From contig NZ_VCKY01000069.1 in NCBI RefSeq assembly GCF_005889735.1, positions 1-44,056 on the forward strand: 44,056 bases of DNA, in the 5' to 3' direction. The DNA is from Nonomuraea turkmeniaca (lineage in GTDB: Bacteria; Actinomycetota; Actinomycetes; Streptosporangiales; Streptosporangiaceae). The translations under genes were made by a program, and so were the position numbers. This document shows positions 41,161 to 44,056 of this stretch, one piece after another. Within the stretch, counting starts at the first letter, position 1, and every line of letters starts with the position of its first letter. The notes beneath the pieces were generated by a model. That model was not told the origin of the DNA. It did no database searches and saw only the letters and a program-made list of their open reading frames with translations.

Positions 41161-41811
41161 CGCAACAGCGCGCGCTGGGCAGTGGCGCTTCCGCTGGGAC
41201 TCCGTCAGGGCGAAGCGCTCGGACTCAAGTGGGCAGACGTGGACCTCGACAAGGGCAAGCTGCGACGGAACCGCCAGCGTCCGAAGTACGAACACGGCTG
41301 TCGCGAGAACTGCGGACGCAAGCCGGGCTTCTGCCCCGAACGCAAGCAGGTGAGAGCTGAGACCGCTGACACCAAGTCCCGCGCGGGCCGCCGCACCATC
41401 GGGCTTCCGGCTCAGCTCGTCGCCCTACTCCGCAAGCATCGAGAGGAACAGCAATCGGAGCGCGCCAAGGCGCGCCAGCTCTGGGAAGAGGGGGACTGGG
41501 TCTTCACCACTGCGGTCGGTCGCCCCGTCAGCCCTTACAGCGACTACCACGAGTGGAAAGACCTCCTGGCTTCGGCCGGGCTGAGGGACGGTCGGCTCCA
41601 CGACGCTCGGCACACCGCCGCGACCGTCCTGCTGATCCTGGGAGCTCCCGAGCGAACCGTGATGGCCATCATGGGGTGGTCCAGCAGCGGCATGGCACGC
41701 CGGTATCAGCACGTCACCGACGGCATCCGGAACACCGTGGCGAGGCAGGTTGATGGCCTGCTCTGGGAGCCGGGGGAGGAGGGGGAAGAGCCCTCCGAAG
41801 AGGCCAACTGA
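41161..41811 (+). pseudogene. Truncated tyrosine integrase, catalytic half only
   Basis: The frame reads …RNSARWAVALPLGLRQGEALGLKW…, the Cys-rich insert HGCRENCGRKPGFCPERK, TKSRAGRRTIGLPAQLV, and the active-site blocks LHDARHTAATVLL, MGWSSSGMARRYQHV and QVDGLLW. These match integrases of actinomycete integrative conjugative elements (pSAM2 type). Arg, the H-x-x-R group, Trp and the Tyr nucleophile are all visible, but the about 170-residue N-terminal arm- and core-binding part is missing. A second frame (AAIADNGRWRAAA, about 41118-41158) suggests a frameshifted remnant. GTG 41182 could start a short protein. It lies against the 3' end of tRNA-Ser(GGA), the usual attachment site. Confidence 0.8.
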
Positions 41812-41823
41812 GACTGGAAAGCA

Positions 41824-41859
41824 AGAAGGGGTGCACCATGATCACGGTCCACCCCTTCT
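41824..41859. terminator. Hairpin between integrase relic and tRNA-Ser
   Basis: Arms agaaggggtg (41824-41833) and caccccttct (41850-41859) enclose a 16-nt loop. It lies just after the integrase stop and beside the tRNA 3' end, so it can terminate both. Confidence 0.7.
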
Positions 41860-41863
41860 GAGC

Positions 41864-41951
41864 TGGCGGAGGATAGGGGATTTGAACCCCTGAAAGGTTG
41901 CCCTTTACACGCTTTCCAAGCGTGCGCCCTCGGCCACTAGGCGAATCCTCC
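41864..41951 (-). tRNA. tRNA-Ser(GGA)
   Basis: On the minus strand the acceptor GGAGGAT pairs with ATCCTCC. The anticodon arm CACGC-TTGGAAA-GCGTG gives anticodon GGA, a class II variable arm is present, and the T arm is AGGGG-TTCAAAT-CCCCT. CCA is encoded after the discriminator G (41864-41866). It reads UCC/UCU. Its 3' end faces the integrase relic, making it the probable attachment site of a lost element. Confidence 0.95.
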
Positions 41952-42057
41952 GCCGTCGAGCTTACCGGACTTCCGGGCGTGCGCAGACCACGTTTTTCGG
42001 GTTCATCGGTGGCGCAAGCGTGGAGCGAGCACTGCCGTATCCGGCTAGACTGTCCAA

Positions 42058-42146
42058 GGACCCCTCGCGCGGCGTCATCCTGTGAACCTCCCCAGGGCCG
42101 GAAGGCAGCAAGGATAAGCGGGCTCTGGCGGGTGTGCGGGGGGTCT
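42058..42146 (+). ncRNA. ffs: Signal recognition particle RNA (4.5S type)
   Basis: The conserved apical stretch ctccccagggccggaaggcagca is present, with the GGAA tetraloop-type region and AGCA bulge that bind Ffh. The ends GACCCC...GGGGTC close the long hairpin. A TAGACT -10-like hexamer at 42046-42051 predicts a transcript start at about 42058. Its place between tRNA-Ser and dnaX is the standard order in actinobacteria. The ends are estimated to within a few bases. Confidence 0.88.
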
Positions 42147-42182
42147 CTTCGTTGGGAGCCCCCTCGCAGGCGGGATGGTCGC

Positions 42183-44056
42183 ATGAGCCTTGCGCTTTAC
42201 CGCAAGTACCGACCCGGGACCTTCGCCGAGGTCAAGGGTCAGGAGCACGTAACAGACCCGCTGCGACAGGCACTGCGTACGGGCCGGATCAATCACGCCT
42301 ACCTGTTCAGCGGCCCCCGAGGGTGTGGCAAGACCTCCAGCGCGCGCATCCTGGCCCGTTCTCTCAACTGTGAGCAGGGCCCCACGCCCGATCCCTGCGG
42401 CGTCTGCGAGTCGTGCGTCGCGCTCGGCCCGACGGGGCCCGGCCACCTCGACGTCATCGAGATCGACGCCGCCTCGCACGGTGGCGTCGACGACGCGCGT
42501 GACCTGCGTGAGCGGGCGTTCTTCGCCCCCGTCTCCGCGCGCTACAAGATCTACATCATCGACGAGGCGCACATGGTGACCCGTGAAGGGTTCAACGCGC
42601 TGCTCAAGCTCGTCGAGGAGCCCCCGCCGCACCTGAAGTTCATCTTCGCGACGACCGAGCCGGAAAAGGTCATCGGCACGATCAAGTCGCGTACGCACCA
42701 CTACCCGTTCAGGCTGATGCCGCCTGCGACCCTCCGCGGGTTGCTGGAGGAGATCCTCACCTCCGAGAACGTGCCCTTCGAGCCGAACGCGCTGCCCCTC
42801 GTCGTACGTGCCGGCGCCGGCTCCGCGCGTGACTCGCTGTCCATCCTGGACCAGCTGCTGGCCGGGGCCGAGGAGGACGGCATCACGTACGCCAAGGCTG
42901 TCTCCCTGCTCGGCTACACCGACGGTGACCTGCTGGACGAGGTCGTCAAGGCGTTCGCCGACCGCGACGGCGGCCAGGTGTTCCACACGGTCAACCGGGT
43001 GATCGAGGGTGGTCACGACCCGCGCCGTTTCGCCTCCGACCTGCTCGAGCGCTTCCGCGACCTGGTGATCCTCGCGAACGTCCCCGAGGCGGCCTCCAGC
43101 GGTCTCCTCGACCGGCCCGCCGACGAGCTGGAGCGGCTCGTCCAGCAGGCGTCCTCGATGGGGCCCGCCGAGCTGACGCGGGCGGCCGAGGTCTTCAACG
43201 CCGGCCTCACCGAGATGCGCGGGGCCACGTCGCCGCGGTTGTTGCTGGAGCTGATGTGCGCGCGGGTCCTGCTCCCTGGTGCTTCGCACGGTGAGGAGGC
43301 GCTGCTGGCGCGGCTTGAACGCCTCGAACGTGGCGGCGCCGTCGCCCAGATGGCCGCCCGAGCCGCTTCGGGGACGCCGGGTGCGTCGGTTTCCTCCGGT
43401 GCTTCCGGTGCGTCCGGTGCGTCGGCGGGTCCGGGAGCTGGGGCGACCGTTGCCGCCCATGACGGTCCCGTGGTGCAGCCGCACACCGTTGGCCAGTCTC
43501 ACGCCGGTGCCTCTGCGGGGGCCCAGTCTCCCGGTGGCGCTCAGTCGCCTGTGGGTGCTCAGCCGGCTCAGGCTCAGGGCGCCGCAGCGGCGGGTGGTGC
43601 GGATGACTGGCCCGAGCCTGTCCGCCCTGGCGCTGCCGCTGCGGGAGGTGGGGGAGCGGCGGCCCCAGCGGCTGGTGGCGGCATGCAGGCATCCGGCGGC
43701 GGGGGGCAGGCGCCCGCAGGGGGTGCTCAGGCGCCCGCCGGCGGCGCGGCGGCTCCCGGTGGCGGAGGGTCTTCTGCCGGTGGCCAAGGGGTTGCCGGCG
43801 TGGGGGGCATGCAGCAGCAGTGGCCTTCCGTGCTGGCCGCGCTCAAGCAGCGCAGCATCGTGGTCTGGGCCAACGTGAGCACCAACGCCCAGGTGGTGGG
43901 CGTGGAAGGCAACCTGGTCACGCTGGGATTCAGCCAGGTCGGCGCGATGAAGAACTTCACGGGCGGTGGCAAGGACGCCGTGGTGGCCAGTGCGCTCAGC
44001 GACGTACTCGGCGGCACCTGGCGTGTGGAGGCCGTCGTCGGCAACGCCCCGGCCCC
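42183..44056 (+). CDS. dnaX: DNA polymerase III gamma/tau subunit, 3' end beyond window
   Basis: The clamp-loader ATPase. It reads MSLALYRKYRPGTFAEVKGQ from ATG 42183 and stays open to the window end (624 codons, no stop). Walker A GPRGCGKT (44-51), a four-Cys zinc module (Cys63, 72, 75, 78), Walker B YIIDEAH, sensor 1 ATTEPEKV and GSARDSLSILDQ are present. From about residue 390 a long Gly/Ala/Pro/Gln-rich linker follows, then a domain (WPSVLAALKQRSIVVWANV...) of the tau C-terminal region. The gene follows the SRP RNA by 36 bp. Confidence 0.95.
   Translation, partial: MSLALYRKYRPGTFAEVKGQEHVTDPLRQALRTGRINHAYLFSGPRGCGKTSSARILARSLNCEQGPTPDPCGVCESCVALGPTGPGHLDVIEIDAASHGGVDDARDLRERAFFAPVSARYKIYIIDEAHMVTREGFNALLKLVEEPPPHLKFIFATTEPEKVIGTIKSRTHHYPFRLMPPATLRGLLEEILTSENVPFEPNALPLVVRAGAGSARDSLSILDQLLAGAEEDGITYAKAVSLLGYTDGDLLDEVVKAFADRDGGQVFHTVNRVIEGGHDPRRFASDLLERFRDLVILANVPEAASSGLLDRPADELERLVQQASSMGPAELTRAAEVFNAGLTEMRGATSPRLLLELMCARVLLPGASHGEEALLARLERLERGGAVAQMAARAASGTPGASVSSGASGASGASAGPGAGATVAAHDGPVVQPHTVGQSHAGASAGAQSPGGAQSPVGAQPAQAQGAAAAGGADDWPEPVRPGAAAAGGGGAAAPAAGGGMQASGGGGQAPAGGAQAPAGGAAAPGGGGSSAGGQGVAGVGGMQQQWPSVLAALKQRSIVVWANVSTNAQVVGVEGNLVTLGFSQVGAMKNFTGGGKDAVVASALSDVLGGTWRVEAVVGNAPA

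Noticed and set aside
42075..43787. 570-codon minus-strand frame covering SRP RNA and dnaX
   Set aside because: It overlaps a conserved RNA and the dnaX ATPase motifs and lacks any domain.

Overview
The window is a 44 kb stretch of high-GC chromosome from a filamentous-type actinobacterium. Codon use is strongly G/C-ending, GTG/TTG starts are frequent, and the gene order padR-ino1 / DUF5318 / class A PBP / membrane glycosyltransferases / rpsF-ssb-rpsR-rplI / dnaB is the arrangement found near oriC in Mycobacterium and Streptomyces relatives. The protein set (C+ type S18, SoxR, paired TadA-associated proteins, tRNA-Ser / SRP RNA / dnaX order) fits Streptosporangiales, possibly Nonomuraea; that placement is inference.

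Layout. 1-7.4 kb: inositol-phosphate synthase with its PadR regulator on the minus strand; then, rightward, a DUF5318 protein and a translationally coupled trio of penicillin-binding protein, GT87-like and PIG-V-like membrane transferases (cell envelope). 7.4-9.1 kb: an endonuclease IV family protein, a 74-bp tandem repeat and two small membrane proteins. 9.1-11 kb: the rpsF-ssb-rpsR-rplI operon with leader hairpins and a strong terminator. 11-13.7 kb: a polar amino-acid ABC importer whose permease and ATPase genes are joined by a duplicated start region forming two mini-ORFs. 13.7-16.6 kb: leftward APC and MATE transporters. 16.6-18.2 kb: a DnaA-box-like cluster and dnaB. 18.3-21.5 kb: GtrA, universal stress protein, Lrp-SoxR, SMP-30. 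21.5-25.3 kb: ABC-2 exporter diverging from a histidine kinase / response regulator pair. 25.4-26.5 kb: a stand-alone second beta clamp. 26.7-32.3 kb: a MarR-controlled ABM/NmrA pair, GntR and XRE regulators, a PH-domain membrane protein with a tiny partner, and upp.

32.5-34.1 kb holds two tandem TadA-associated proteins, tadA and tRNA-Ser(CGA). 34.1-40.2 kb is accessory: a DUF4352 protein, a small ParB-like-looking protein, two tandem zinc metallopeptidases, LysE, a 2H phosphoesterase-like protein and a PHP phosphatase. 40.2-41.9 kb is an integration scar: a DUF6461-like gene and an N-terminally truncated tyrosine integrase abutting the 3' end of tRNA-Ser(GGA). The window closes with the SRP RNA and the 5' part of dnaX, which has no stop before the edge.

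No CRISPR array, IS element, rRNA or clear defence cluster was seen. The observations I rate highest are unusual A/T-ending codons in dnaB exactly at two known intein-insertion positions, the phased DnaA-box-like cluster upstream of dnaB, the mini-ORF ladder inside the ABC operon, the paired TadA-associated proteins, and the integrase scar at tRNA-Ser. All functional statements rest on reading the sequence and remembered family features; no searches were run.
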